Origin: Thermoanaerobaculales bacterium
Lineage (GTDB): Bacteria; Acidobacteriota; Thermoanaerobaculia; Thermoanaerobaculales; Sulfomarinibacteraceae
Assembly: GCA_025456385.1 (NCBI GenBank)
Contig: JALOKS010000003.1
Coordinates: forward strand, 1-33,227
Reading direction: 5' to 3'
DNA: 33,227 nt
Below the pieces are notes generated by a model. It searched no databases and was not told where the DNA came from. It saw only the letters and a list, made by a program, of their open reading frames with translations. The position numbers and the translations under genes were made by a program. Within the stretch, counting starts at the first letter, position 1. Each line of letters starts with the position of its first letter. Shown here piece by piece: positions 13,624-22,511 of the stretch.

Positions 13624-16600
13624 CTATCGTAGCAAGCGGTCCGCCGCCGGCCCGGTCGCTCCGCCGGGGCCGGCGTCGCCGGCGACGGCCTCGAGGAAGC
13701 GCAGGAGCTCGTCGAGGCCGGCGCCGTCGTCGGCGCCCGGCAGGCTCAGCTCGCCGCTCGGGCTCAGCCGCGCCTCCGGCCAGCCGCCGACCGCCTCGGC
13801 GAGGCCTTCGGGAGGCGCCGATGCGGCGTCGAAGCGCAGCTGCCAGCGGCGCCCACGGCGCGCCACCGAGATCGCGCCGGCGCGGCGGGCCAGCATGCGC
13901 ACCCGCTGCGCGCGAGCCAGCGATCCGAGCTGCGCCGGCGGCGGGCCGTAGCGATCGGCCATCTCGTCGACCAGGCGCGCAACCGCCTCCTCGCTGTCGC
14001 AGGCGGCCAACCTCTTGTAGAAGCTGAGGCGCAGGGCGGGCTCCGGCAGGTAGGCCTCCGGCAGCTGGAGGTCGAGGCCGAGGCGGAGCTCGACCTCGCG
14101 GCGCGACACGGCCGGCCGCCCCTCGAGCTCGGCCACGGCCTCCTCGAGGAGCTGACAGTAGGTCTCGAAGCCGACCGCCTCCATGAAACCGTGCTGCTCG
14201 GCCCCGAGCAGATTGCCCGCGCCGCGGATCTCGAGGTCGCGGGCCGCGATGCGGAAGCCGGCGCCGAGCGCGCAGAACTCCTGGATGGCGGCCAGCCGCG
14301 CCCGGGCGGTCGGGGTCAGCGGTTGGCCCGGCGGCACCAGGAAGTATGCGAAGGCCAGCCGCTCCGAGCGGCCGACCCGGCCGCGCAGCTGGTAGAGCTG
14401 GGCGAGGCCGAAGCGATCGGCGCGGTTGACGAGCAGGGTGTTGGCGTTGGGAATGTCGAGGCCGTTCTCGATGATCGCGGTGGCCAGCAGCACGTCGGCC
14501 TCGCCGTCGAGGAAGCTCTGCATCGCCCGCTCGAGGTGCCGCTCGGTCATCTGCCCGTGCGCCACGGCGACCCGCGCTTCGGGCACGACCCTCCGCAGCC
14601 AGTCCGCGAAGGCGCCGATCGAGCGCACCCGGTTGTGGACGAAGTACACCTGGCCGCGGCGCTCCATCTCGTAGAGAACCGCCTCGCGGACGATCTCCTC
14701 GGAGAACTCGATGACCGCCGTCTCCACCGCCTGGCGGTCGCGCGGCGGCGTCTCGATGATCGAGATGTCGCGCAGCCCGCTCAAGCTGAGGTTGAGGGTG
14801 CGGGGAATCGGGGTCGCCGACATCGCCACGACGTCGACCTCCGCGCGCAGGCGCTTCAGCCGCTCCTTCTGCGCCACTCCGAAGCGCTGCTCCTCGTCGA
14901 GGACGACGAGCCCGAGGTCGCGGAAGCGGACGCCGTCCCCGAGCAGCCGGTGGGTGCCGACGACGACGTCGACGCGGCCCTCCGCGAGGCCCTCGAGCAC
15001 CGCCCGCGCCTCGGCCGGCGACGAGAAGCGCGACAGCATGCGGGTCTCGACCGGAAAGCCCGCGAAGCGCCTCTGCAGCGTCGCGAGGTGCTGCTCGACC
15101 AGGATCGTGGTCGGGGCGAGCACGGCGACCTGCTTGCCTTCGAGGACGGTCTTGAAGGCAGCACGGATGGCGACCTCGGTCTTGCCGTAGCCGACATCGC
15201 CGCAGAGCAGCCGGTCCATGGGCCGCGGCGACTCCATGTCGGCCTTGATCTCCGCCACCGAGCGCTCCTGGTCCGGCGTCAGCTCGAACTCGAAGGCGTC
15301 CTCGAACTCGCGCTGCCACGGCGAGTCGGGGGAGAAGGCGAAGCCCTCCGCCGCGTGCCGCACGGCCGCCAGCCGGAGCAGCTCCGCGGCCATCTCGCGC
15401 ACCGCCTTCTTGACGCGCGACTTACGGCGGCTCCAGCTGCCGCCGCCGAGTCGGTCGAGGCGCGGGCTGACGTCGGCGTCGCCGGCGGCGTACTTCTGGA
15501 TCAGGTCCGCGCGCTCGACCGGTACCAGCAGCGAGTCGCCGCCGTGGTACTCGAGCGCGAGCATCTCGAGCTCGCGGCCTTCCACCGTGACCCGGCGGAA
15601 GCCGGTGAAGCGCCCGATGCCGTGATCCAGGTGGACCACGAGGTCCCCCGCCCGCAGGTCGCGGAGGTCGGACACGAAGGCGCTCGGCCCGCCGCGGCGC
15701 GGCCGCGGAGCGGGCGCCGCGGTGAGGTCGCGCCGGCCGTAGACGGCGAGGCCGCCGGGCCACACGAAGCCGCGCTGGACACCGCCCTCGGTGATCGCCA
15801 CCTCTCCCGGGAGAGCCGGAGCGGACGCCGGCTCGACGCCGCCGTCGCGCAGCAGGTGCGCGAAGCGGCGCCCCTCGCCGGCGGACGCGACGACCAGCAC
15901 CTGCGCCAGGTCCTGCGCACGGCGGGCGCGCAGAGTCGGCACCAGGTCCGGAAGGCGGCGTACAAAGCTCTCCGCCGGGGCGGTCGCGAGCCGCCGCCAC
16001 GCAGTCGTCGTGTCGAGGACCTCGAGCCTTTCGAGTCGCAGCTTGGCCGCTTCGACCGCGGGCCGCAGCTCCTCCGGGGAGCGCAGCAGCCTCTCCGGCG
16101 GGGGCAGCTCCATCGCCCGCTGGCTGAGCGCCCGCCACTCCCGCTCGACGAGCTGCCGCCAGCGCCCGAGCTCGCCGAGCACCTCGTCACGGTCGCAGAC
16201 GGTGATGTCCTGCGCCAGGTCGAGCCAGCCCACGGCGCCTCCGGCGAGGTGCAGAGCGCCCCACCACAGCCGCCGCTCGGCGCCGTCGAGCATCAGCCCC
16301 GCGAGCGCCGGCAGGTCGTCCTCGAGCATCGCCGCGACCTCGAGCCGGCGGTCGCCGCCGAAGGGATCGAGCGGCGGGATCGCGATCGACTCCAGGGGCT
16401 CTCCGCAGCTGCGCTGGGTCGGCGTGTCGAAGGCCCGGATCGACTCCAGCAGGTCGTCATCCAGCTGCAGCCGGACTCCCGAGGTGCCGCCGAGGTGGAG
16501 GTCGATGACCCAGCCGCGCACCGCGAACTCGCCGGCCTCCTCGACGAGGTCCACTCGACGGTAGCCGGCGCTGACCAGGCGGCGCGCGATCTCGCCGGGC

Positions 16601-17037
16601 TCGACCCGGGCGCCTGCCACGAGCCTGGTCGTGTGCTCGTCGACGAGCCCCGGCGCCGGCACCGGGGTGGCGAGCGCGCGCGCCGGCGCGACCACCAGGT
16701 CATAGGCGCCGCGGCCGATCCCGGCCAGCAGCTCGACCAGCCGCAGCCGCGCGTCGAGCGGCGGCTCGGCGCCGACGTAGGGGCTCGCGGTCTCGGCGGG
16801 GACGACCCCGACCCTGAGTCCGGGGGCCAGCAGCTCGAGGCCCGCCGCCAGGTCCTCGGCCTCGGCGACGTTCGGGGTCAGCACCAGCCCCAGCCGCGAC
16901 GGCCAGCCGTCCCGGGCGAGAGCGGCGAGGGCGAGCGACCGCGCCCCCGGCACCACGCCGCCCAGCGCCAGGCCTGACGCGCCGGCGGCGAGCTCGCGTG
17001 CGAGGGGGCCGAGGTCGGGGAGGGGGTAGCTCGTCAT
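13624..17037 (-). CDS. mfd: Transcription-repair coupling factor Mfd
   Basis: A 1137-residue protein, close to the usual ~1150. It displaces RNA polymerase stalled at DNA lesions and recruits UvrA. Order: N-terminal UvrB-like BIP/D1 region (NVAEAEDLAAGLELL ... GAYDLVVAPARALATPVP), RNA-polymerase-interacting CarD-like domain (AGDLVVHLDHGIGRFTGF, about 460-520), then a RecG-like translocase with Walker A GDVGYGKTEVA, the DEEQ box (VVLDEEQRFGV), ATPIPRT motif III and motif VI (YQLRGRVGRSERLAFAYF). A C-terminal TRCF domain (about 980-1080, LRLSFYKRLA) is followed by a short extra tail rich in Gly/Ala. All helicase motifs are intact. It is first of a minus-strand run with the two foldases and the HD nuclease. 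Confidence 0.97.
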   Translation of the reverse strand: MTSYPLPDLGPLARELAAGASGLALGGVVPGARSLALAALARDGWPSRLGLVLTPNVAEAEDLAAGLELLAPGLRVGVVPAETASPYVGAEPPLDARLRLVELLAGIGRGAYDLVVAPARALATPVPAPGLVDEHTTRLVAGARVEPGEIARRLVSAGYRRVDLVEEAGEFAVRGWVIDLHLGGTSGVRLQLDDDLLESIRAFDTPTQRSCGEPLESIAIPPLDPFGGDRRLEVAAMLEDDLPALAGLMLDGAERRLWWGALHLAGGAVGWLDLAQDITVCDRDEVLGELGRWRQLVEREWRALSQRAMELPPPERLLRSPEELRPAVEAAKLRLERLEVLDTTTAWRRLATAPAESFVRRLPDLVPTLRARRAQDLAQVLVVASAGEGRRFAHLLRDGGVEPASAPALPGEVAITEGGVQRGFVWPGGLAVYGRRDLTAAPAPRPRRGGPSAFVSDLRDLRAGDLVVHLDHGIGRFTGFRRVTVEGRELEMLALEYHGGDSLLVPVERADLIQKYAAGDADVSPRLDRLGGGSWSRRKSRVKKAVREMAAELLRLAAVRHAAEGFAFSPDSPWQREFEDAFEFELTPDQERSVAEIKADMESPRPMDRLLCGDVGYGKTEVAIRAAFKTVLEGKQVAVLAPTTILVEQHLATLQRRFAGFPVETRMLSRFSSPAEARAVLEGLAEGRVDVVVGTHRLLGDGVRFRDLGLVVLDEEQRFGVAQKERLKRLRAEVDVVAMSATPIPRTLNLSLSGLRDISIIETPPRDRQAVETAVIEFSEEIVREAVLYEMERRGQVYFVHNRVRSIGAFADWLRRVVPEARVAVAHGQMTERHLERAMQSFLDGEADVLLATAIIENGLDIPNANTLLVNRADRFGLAQLYQLRGRVGRSERLAFAYFLVPPGQPLTPTARARLAAIQEFCALGAGFRIAARDLEIRGAGNLLGAEQHGFMEAVGFETYCQLLEEAVAELEGRPAVSRREVELRLGLDLQLPEAYLPEPALRLSFYKRLAACDSEEAVARLVDEMADRYGPPPAQLGSLARAQRVRMLARRAGAISVARRGRRWQLRFDAASAPPEGLAEAVGGWPEARLSPSGELSLPGADDGAGLDELLRFLEAVAGDAGPGGATGPAADRLLR

Positions 17038-17063
17038 GCTCTGGGCGCTCGGATCGAGGTGGT

Positions 17064-17299
17064 GAATTTTGAGTTTTGAGTTTTGAATTTTGAGTTGTGG
17101 CGGCCCAAGGCTGAAAGCCGGTCGCCGTGGTGATTTTCCCCCGTCGCCAGTGGCTCAGGAGCCACAGGGTGGCCCGTGTCAGCGCCCGAGCACGGCACCC
17201 GTCGCCAGATGTCGGAGCCTTCCGCGGCCGCAAGGTGCGGCGGAGGATCTACGAGCGGGCGCGGGGAACTCAAAACTCAAAACTCAAAACTGATAACTC
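17064..17299. repeat. Gene-free spacer flanked by inverted (TTTTGAG)n tracts
   Basis: The 331-bp gap between mfd (start 17037) and ribBA (stop 17369) has no convincing gene. It is bounded by two AT-rich tracts, striking in this GC-rich DNA: (TTTTGAG/TTTTGAA)4 at 17064-17096 and, in inverse orientation, (AACTCAA)3-4 at 17266-17299. Between them are about 165 bp of GC-rich sequence with a GTGGCTC-AG-GAGCCAC hairpin (17150-17165). Short ORFs here read as repetitive NSK-type peptides (NSKFKTQNSKF) and are not credible proteins. The layout resembles a short non-autonomous repeat element with terminal inverted repeats, but no target-site duplication was identified. Confidence 0.6.
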
Positions 17300-17368
17300 T
17301 GGCGAGCCATGCCTTCCGAGGTGAGTGCCTCGCCACATGCCCCGATCCGGCGAGCCTCAAACGGAGCC

Positions 17369-18589
17369 TCACACCATCTCGAGCAGGTGGCCCATCTTGA
17401 GCTTCTTGGTCTCGAGGTAGACCCGGCTGGTCTCGGTCGGCGGCACCTCGAGCGGCACCCGCTCCGCGATCTCGAGGCCGAAGCCGCGCAGGGCGCTGTA
17501 CTTCTTCGGGTTGTTGGTCATCAGCCGCAGGCGCCGGGCGCCGAGATCGACAAGGATCTGCGCGCCCGTTCCGTAGTCCCGCGGGTCGGCCTTGAAGCCG
17601 AGGTGGAGGTTGGCCTCGACCGTGTCCTCGCCCTGGTCCTGGAGCTCGTAGGCCCGCAGCTTGTTGAAGAGCCCGATGCCGCGCCCCTCCTGAAGCAGGT
17701 AGAGGAGGATCCCCGACCCCTCCTGGGCGATGCGCACCATCGCCGCCTCGAGCTGCGCCCCGCAGTCGCAGCGCCGCGAGCCGAAGACGTCGCCGGTGAG
17801 GCACTGCGAGTGCACCCGCACCAGGACCGGCTGCTCCGGGTCGATGGCACCCATCACCAGAGCCAGGTGCTCCTCGCCGGTCACCCGGTTGCGGTAGCCG
17901 AAGATGCGGAAGGGGCCCGCGTCGGTGGGCAGCTCCGGACCGGCGATCCGCTCGACCAGCTTCTCGGTACGCATGCGGTAGGCGATGAGGTCGGCGACGG
18001 TGAGGATGCCGAGGCCGTGCTCGGCGGCGAAGACCTGCAGCCGCGGCAGCCGTGCCATCTGCCCGTCCTCGTCCATGATCTCGCACAGCACTCCGGACGG
18101 CGTCAGGCCCGCCAGCCGCGCCAGGTCCACCGAGGCCTCGGTGTGCCCCGCCCGCTTGAGCACGCCGCCGCGCCGCGCCCGCAGCGGGAACATGTGGCCG
18201 GGGCGCCGCAGGTCCCCGGGCCGCGTCCGCGGATCCACCAGCACCCGCACCGTCGCCGCCCGGTCGTGGGCCGAGATGCCGGTCGTCGTGCCGTCCCGCG
18301 CTTCGACGCTGACGGTGAACGCGGTGCCGTGGCTCGAGGTGTTCTTCTCGACCATCAGGGGGAGCTCGAGCTCATCGCAGCGGTCCGGGGTCAGCGACAC
18401 GCAGATCAGACCGCGGCCGTGGCGCGCCATGAAGTTGATCGCCTCCGGGGTCACCATGTCCGCGGCGAAGATCAGGTCGCCCTCGTTCTCGCGGTCCTCG
18501 TCGTCGACGACGATGATCTGCTGCCCCCGGGCGAGACGGCCGACGGCCTCCTCGACGGTCATGAAGGCTCTCTCGGGACGATCGCTCAT
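17369..18589 (-). CDS. ribBA: Bifunctional 3,4-DHBP synthase / GTP cyclohydrolase II, RibBA
   Basis: A 406-residue enzyme carrying the two entry steps of riboflavin synthesis. The start is ATG at 18589 with GAGGAG 7 nt upstream; the much longer ORF-track start overlaps the divergent cysteine desulfurase. The RibB half (1 to ~205) has the acidic loop DDEDRENEGDL, converting ribulose-5-phosphate to 3,4-dihydroxy-2-butanone-4-phosphate, and HTEASVDLARLAG. The RibA half (~208 to 406) has the zinc site C...C-D-C (HSQCLTGDVFGSRRCDCGAQ) and the GTP-site segment LLQEGRGIGL, opening GTP to the pyrimidine precursor. I see no FMN riboswitch in the 168-bp leader. No other rib genes are nearby. Confidence 0.96.
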   Translation of the reverse strand: MSDRPERAFMTVEEAVGRLARGQQIIVVDDEDRENEGDLIFAADMVTPEAINFMARHGRGLICVSLTPDRCDELELPLMVEKNTSSHGTAFTVSVEARDGTTTGISAHDRAATVRVLVDPRTRPGDLRRPGHMFPLRARRGGVLKRAGHTEASVDLARLAGLTPSGVLCEIMDEDGQMARLPRLQVFAAEHGLGILTVADLIAYRMRTEKLVERIAGPELPTDAGPFRIFGYRNRVTGEEHLALVMGAIDPEQPVLVRVHSQCLTGDVFGSRRCDCGAQLEAAMVRIAQEGSGILLYLLQEGRGIGLFNKLRAYELQDQGEDTVEANLHLGFKADPRDYGTGAQILVDLGARRLRLMTNNPKKYSALRGFGLEIAERVPLEVPPTETSRVYLETKKLKMGHLLEMV

Positions 18590-18668
18590 ACGTGGACTCC
18601 TCGGGCCGCCCTCGCGCGCCGAGCACGCATGGTAGCCCGGCGGGCACCGCGGGGCAAGCGCGGCCCCC

Positions 18669-18713
18669 GGGGGCAGAGAGGCGGAGGGGCAGAGGGGCGG
18701 ACGGGCGGAGGAC
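18669..18713. repeat. G-rich purine tract in the ribBA/cysteine desulfurase divergent region
   Basis: A run of GGCAGAGAGGCGGAGGGGCAGA-type units with at least five G-runs of 3-5 bases on the plus strand. It lies between two divergent starts. G-quadruplex formation is possible. It looks like a short degenerate tandem repeat rather than coding sequence. Confidence 0.5.
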
Positions 18714-18742
18714 AGCGGTACTGGTACCTCGGCGGGCGGCGG

Positions 18743-18748
18743 TAAAAT
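18743..18748 (+). promoter_or_regulatory. Possible -10 box of the cysteine desulfurase gene
   Basis: TAAAAT lies 9 nt before the GTG at 18758, and no Shine-Dalgarno is visible. The only AT-rich hexamer nearby in very GC-rich DNA. Suggests a leaderless or near-leaderless transcript. Confidence 0.45.
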
Positions 18749-18757
18749 CGCGGGGCC

Positions 18758-19933
18758 GTGACTGGCCGGGACGTGATCTACCTCGACTGCAACGCCTCGA
18801 CGCCCTGCGATCCGCGGGTGGTCGAGGCGATGCTGCCCTTCTTCACCGCGGTCGCCGCCAACCCGGCGAGCCGCAACCACCGCCCCGGCCGCGAGGCCCT
18901 CACCGCGCTCGAGGACGCTCGCGAGGTCGTCGCCCGCTGCGTCGGCGCCGGCTCTGCGACCGAGATCGTCTTCACGTCGGGCGCCAGCGAGGCCAACAAC
19001 CTCGCCCTGACGGGCGCCGCCGAGGCCCTCGCGCCGCGCCGCCGCCACCTCCTGACCCAGGCCACCGAGCACCCCTCGGTGCTCGAGCCGCTGCGCCGCC
19101 TCGCGGCCCGCGGCTGGGAGCTCACGGTCCTCGGCGTCGGCCGCGACGGCCGCGTTCGCCTCGACGAGCTCGCGGCGGCCCTGCGCGACGACACCGCCCT
19201 CGTCAGCCTGATGCTCGCCAACAACGAGACCGGCGCGGTACAGCCGGTTGCCGGGGCCGCCGTGCTCGCCCACCGCCGCGGCGCCGTCCTCCACTGCGAC
19301 GCGGCGCAGGGGGCCGGCAAGCTCCCGCTCGACGCCGCCGCCCTCGCCGCCGATCTCCTCACAGTCTCCGGCCACAAGGTCTACGGGCCGAAGGGCATCG
19401 GCGCGCTCTGCCTGCGGGGTGGCGCAGCGCTGCGGCCGGTTCCCCAGATTCTCGGCGGCGGGCACGAGGGCGGGCTCCGCTCGGGAACGCCGAACCTGCC
19501 GGGGGCGATCGGCCTGGCACGGGCCCTCGAGCTCGCCGCGGCGGAGCTGCCTGACGAGTCGGCCCGCGTCGCCGCGCTGCGCGACCGCCTCGAGCAGGTG
19601 CTCCTGGCCCGGCTCGACGGCTGCACGGTCAACGCCGCCGGAGCCCCGCGGCTGCCGGGGACCAGCAACCTCGGCTTTGCCGGTGTCGAGGGCGCCGCGC
19701 TCCTCGCCTCGTTGCCGGACGTCGCGGTCGGCACCGGCTCGGCCTGCGCCTCGAGCCACCCCGAGCCCTCGCCGGTGCTGCTCGCGATGGGCGTCGAGCG
19801 GGCGCTCGCGGCGTCCTCCCTCCGCCTCAGCCTCGGCCGCTTCACCACCGCTGCCGAGGTCGAGCGCGCGGCCGGCCGGATCGCCGACGAGGTCCTGCGC
19901 CTGCGCGCGCTGCGCCGCCGGCCGCGGGCCTGA
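18758..19933 (+). CDS. Cysteine desulfurase (NifS/IscS-type, PLP-dependent)
   Basis: A 391-residue cytoplasmic class V aminotransferase. It starts IYLDCNASTPCDPRV, the NifS-type N-terminus. It has the PLP-site region TSGASEANNLAL and the internal aldimine lysine in SGHKVYGPKGIGAL. The sulfur-carrying cysteine sits in GSACASSHPEPSPVL, near residue 330, and resembles the mobile loop of IscS/NifS-like enzymes rather than SufS. It removes sulfur from cysteine for Fe-S clusters, thiolation or other sulfur transfer. No iscU, iscR or suf gene is adjacent, so the acceptor is unknown. Start GTG; it converges on namZ with a 27-nt gap. Confidence 0.92.
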   Translation: MTGRDVIYLDCNASTPCDPRVVEAMLPFFTAVAANPASRNHRPGREALTALEDAREVVARCVGAGSATEIVFTSGASEANNLALTGAAEALAPRRRHLLTQATEHPSVLEPLRRLAARGWELTVLGVGRDGRVRLDELAAALRDDTALVSLMLANNETGAVQPVAGAAVLAHRRGAVLHCDAAQGAGKLPLDAAALAADLLTVSGHKVYGPKGIGALCLRGGAALRPVPQILGGGHEGGLRSGTPNLPGAIGLARALELAAAELPDESARVAALRDRLEQVLLARLDGCTVNAAGAPRLPGTSNLGFAGVEGAALLASLPDVAVGTGSACASSHPEPSPVLLAMGVERALAASSLRLSLGRFTTAAEVERAAGRIADEVLRLRALRRRPRA

Positions 19934-19960
19934 GCCCCGGCCGGGCAGCCGCCGTTCTCC

Positions 19961-21148
19961 TCAGCCGTGGTCGTGGTACAGCAGCACGCCGGCGAGCCCG
20001 GCCTCGAAGGCCGCCACCTCGGCCCGCCAGCGGTCGAGCAGGGGATCCAGCGGCAGACCGTGCTCGAGCCGGCGCCGGTACTCGGGGGAGCCGGTGAGGA
20101 GGTCGACGGCCGGCACGGCGCTGACGAACTCGTAGGGCTCGGCACGCCAGGCGAAGTCCTCGGGGTGGCGCCCGCGCACCGCCCGCAGGAGCTCGAGGCC
20201 GAGCGCCACCGGCTCGAGGATCTCGCGGTCGACCACGTGCAGCTCGACGCCGGCGCAGACTGCGCCGGCGTGCTTGCCGAACTGAGGTCGGAAGCGGGCG
20301 GCGCGGAACGCGACGCCCGGGAGGCCGCGGGCGCGCAGCTGCGACACCACGCCCTCGGCGTCGAGCCAGGGCGCGCCGACGAGGTGGAAGGGCCGCGTCG
20401 TGCCGCGGCCCTCGGACAGGCTCGTCGCCTCGACCAGGCAGAGGCCGGGGTAGAGGGTCGCGGTCTCGAGGCTCGGCATGTTGGGGCTCGGTGGTACCCA
20501 GGGCAGGCCGGTGGCGTCCCACCACTGGCCGCGGCGCCAGCCGCGGCAGGGCACCACCGTCAGCTCGAGCCGAGGGTAGCGCTGGCGCTGCAGGAGCAGG
20601 GCGAGCTCGCCGAGCGTCAAACCGTGCCGCGCCGGCACCGGCAGCTGCGAGACGAAGCTCTCGCAGCCCGCCTCGACCAGCCCGCCCTCGCGGCGCAGGC
20701 CGCCGAGCGGGTTCGGGCGGTCGAGGACCACGAACTCGCGGCCCGCCCGCTCGCAGGCTGCCATCGCCGCGTCCATGGTCGCGGCGAAGGTGTAGTGGCG
20801 GCTGCCGATGTCGGGCAGGTCGACCACCACGACCTCGAGGTCGACGAGCTCGTGCGGGCCGGGCGCGAGGGACTCCGCGGTCCGGCCGTAGAGCGAGCGC
20901 ACCTCGCACCCGGTGAGCGGGTCGCGGGCGTCGCCGACCGCTTCCATGTCCTGGGCCACGCCGTCGAGCCCGTGCTCGGGCGCGAAGAGGCGGACCAGCG
21001 GCCCGAGGCCGGCCGCCGCGAGCACCCGCCGCGCCGGCTCGAGCTCGGCGGTGACCGCGGCCTGATTGGCGAGCAGCGCCCAGCGCCGGCCGCCCACCAC
21101 CTCCGGCGTCGCGACGAGCGCCTCGAGCCCGGTCTGCACCCTGCCCAT
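19961..21148 (-). CDS. namZ: NamZ/DUF1343 family exo-beta-N-acetylmuramidase-like protein
   Basis: A 395-residue protein of the DUF1343 family (the YbbC/NamZ group; B. subtilis NamZ removes N-acetylmuramic acid from the non-reducing end of peptidoglycan fragments). Recognisable segments are [75 protein letters not shown] and [11 protein letters not shown] see no signal peptide, so it may act on imported muropeptides in the cytoplasm, or the true start may lie elsewhere. A TAGGAT box lies 6 nt before the ATG without a Shine-Dalgarno. It stands alone on the minus strand, with no muropeptide transporter or NagZ gene nearby. Confidence 0.88.
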   Translation of the reverse strand: MGRVQTGLEALVATPEVVGGRRWALLANQAAVTAELEPARRVLAAAGLGPLVRLFAPEHGLDGVAQDMEAVGDARDPLTGCEVRSLYGRTAESLAPGPHELVDLEVVVVDLPDIGSRHYTFAATMDAAMAACERAGREFVVLDRPNPLGGLRREGGLVEAGCESFVSQLPVPARHGLTLGELALLLQRQRYPRLELTVVPCRGWRRGQWWDATGLPWVPPSPNMPSLETATLYPGLCLVEATSLSEGRGTTRPFHLVGAPWLDAEGVVSQLRARGLPGVAFRAARFRPQFGKHAGAVCAGVELHVVDREILEPVALGLELLRAVRGRHPEDFAWRAEPYEFVSAVPAVDLLTGSPEYRRRLEHGLPLDPLLDRWRAEVAAFEAGLAGVLLYHDHG

Positions 21149-21154
21149 TGGCGC

Positions 21155-21160
21155 ATCCTA
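21155..21160 (-). promoter_or_regulatory. Possible -10 box of namZ
   Basis: TAGGAT on the minus strand ends 6 nt before the ATG at 21148. No ribosome-binding site is seen. Fits the leaderless pattern of this window. Confidence 0.4.
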
Positions 21161-21161
21161 A

Positions 21162-21211
21162 CTCCGAAACGCCGCCCCGAAACCTCCGGATCTCGGGGCG
21201 GGATTTCGGAG
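21162..21211. repeat. Long inverted repeat between divergent namZ and msrA
   Basis: CTCCGAAA-CG-CCGCCCCGA (21162-21180) pairs with TCGGGGCGG-GA-TTTCGGAG (21193-21211): 17 paired bases with one 2x2 internal mismatch and a 12-nt loop. It occupies about half of the 111-bp divergent region, so it could be an operator-like palindrome, a transcribed hairpin in the msrA leader, or a repeat copy. Short TTTCGGA motifs recur at about 32600. Confidence 0.65.
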
Positions 21212-21259
21212 CGGGAAACCTTTTCCGGCTCTCCGGCATTACCACAGGGTGGAGGCGAC

Positions 21260-21889
21260 ATGAACCTACGACCCTTCGTTGTTCGACTCGGCGCCGTTGC
21301 AATCGGGGCCGCGATGGTGACGGCAGCGGCAGCGGCCCCTGCCGCGGCGGAGGACCGCCGGCCGACGGCCGTCGCGACCTTCGCCGGCGGCTGCTTCTGG
21401 TGCATCGAGGCCGACCTCGAGAAGCTCGAGGGCGTGCTCTCGGTGACCTCGGGCTACACCGGCGGGGAGACCGCGAACCCGAGCTACAAGGAGGTGTCGG
21501 CGGGCGCGACCGGGCACGCGGAGGCGGTGCGGGTCCTCTTCGACCCGGCGGTGATCTCGTACGACGAGCTGCTCCGCCATTTCTGGCGCTCGATCGACCC
21601 GACCGCCACAGACCGCCAGTTCTGCGACGTGGGCCGGCAGTACCGCAGCGCGATCTTCTACCACGACGAGGCCCAGCGCGAGGCCGCCGAGCGCTCGCGG
21701 GCCGAGCTCGAGCAGAGCAAGCCGTTCACGGAGCCGATCGTCACCGAGATCACCGCCGCGACCGAGTTCTACGCCGCCGAGGCCTCCCACCAGGACTACG
21801 CGAAGAAGAACCCGATCCGCTACCGCTACTACCGCAACGGCTGCGGCCGCGACCAGCGGCTCGCCGAGCTCTGGGGAGGCACGAAGTGA
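21260..21889 (+). CDS. msrA: Exported peptide-methionine (S)-S-oxide reductase MsrA
   Basis: A 209-residue protein from the ATG at 21260, with GGAGG 4 nt upstream; the ORF-track start overlaps namZ. An N-terminal signal peptide (about residues 1-30, [19 protein letters not shown]) indicates export. The catalytic motif GGCFWCIE, with the nucleophilic Cys encoded by TGC (not TGA), is followed by the family segments [36 protein letters not shown] and YRSAIF. It reduces methionine-S-sulfoxide in oxidised periplasmic proteins. The stop overlaps the msrB start, so the pair covers both sulfoxide stereoisomers. Confidence 0.95.
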   Translation: MNLRPFVVRLGAVAIGAAMVTAAAAAPAAAEDRRPTAVATFAGGCFWCIEADLEKLEGVLSVTSGYTGGETANPSYKEVSAGATGHAEAVRVLFDPAVISYDELLRHFWRSIDPTATDRQFCDVGRQYRSAIFYHDEAQREAAERSRAELEQSKPFTEPIVTEITAATEFYAAEASHQDYAKKNPIRYRYYRNGCGRDQRLAELWGGTK

Positions 21890-22440
21890 AACCGAGCACG
21901 CACCGCGCACTGATCCTAGGGGCCGCGGCCGTTCTGGTCGCCGGGGCCCTCCGCCTCGGCGCCGCGGACCCGACGACCGAACCCCCCGCCGGGAGGGCAC
22001 CCACGATGAGCGACCACGAGCTTCGCGAGCGCCTGACGCCCCTGCAGTACCGCGTCACCCAGGAAGACGCAACCGAGCCGGCCTTCGCCAACGAGCACTG
22101 GGACAACCACCGCGCCGGGATCTACGTCGACGTGGTGTCCGGGGAGCCCCTGTTCGCCTCGACCGACAAGTACGACTCGGGCAGCGGCTGGCCGAGCTTC
22201 ACCCGCCCCCTTGTCGCCGCCAACATCGTCGAGAAGAAGGACCGCAGCTGGCTGATGGTGCGCACCGAGGTCCGCTCCGCGGGGGCCGACTCGCACCTCG
22301 GCCACGTCTTCCCGGACGGGCCAGCGCCGGGCGGCCAGCGCTACTGCATCAACTCGGCGGCCCTCCGCTTCGTCCCCGTGGCCGAGCTCGAGCGCGAGGG
22401 CTACGGCGAGTTCCTGCCGCTGTTCGCGTCCGCGCCCTGA
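21886..22440 (+). CDS. msrB: Exported peptide-methionine (R)-S-oxide reductase MsrB
   Basis: A 184-residue protein from the GTG at 21886, overlapping the msrA stop (GTGA) with GGAGG 6 nt upstream. It has a signal or anchor peptide ([20 protein letters not shown]), then the SelR/MsrB domain: [40 protein letters not shown] and the catalytic [11 protein letters not shown], with TGC cysteine. The CxxC zinc ligands common in this family are absent, so it belongs to the zinc-free type. It complements MsrA by reducing the R-sulfoxide. The N-terminal segment could instead be an uncleaved anchor. Confidence 0.94.
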   Translation: MKPSTHRALILGAAAVLVAGALRLGAADPTTEPPAGRAPTMSDHELRERLTPLQYRVTQEDATEPAFANEHWDNHRAGIYVDVVSGEPLFASTDKYDSGSGWPSFTRPLVAANIVEKKDRSWLMVRTEVRSAGADSHLGHVFPDGPAPGGQRYCINSAALRFVPVAELEREGYGEFLPLFASAP

Positions 22441-22511
22441 CCTCTGCCGCGCCTCGGCTGCGCCCCACCGGCGCCATGAAACGGCGCTACAGTACGCGAG
22501 GAGGTGGCGGC

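Noticed and set aside
14191-16977. 928-codon plus-strand ORF
   Set aside because: Antisense shadow of mfd. High GC leaves few stops on the opposite strand, and the product is a low-complexity Arg/Glu/Leu-rich chain without domains.
17034-17273. 79-codon minus-strand ORF and similar short ORFs in the mfd-ribBA gap
   Set aside because: Its end is encoded by the (TTTTGAG)n repeat (NSKFKTQNSKF); repeat translation, not a protein.
18590-18757. FMN riboswitch in front of ribBA
   Set aside because: No RFN-like conserved segments could be found in the leader on the minus strand; only G-rich repeats are visible.
21260-22440. MsrA or MsrB as additional selenoproteins
   Set aside because: Both catalytic positions are encoded by TGC, and no in-frame TGA is present.
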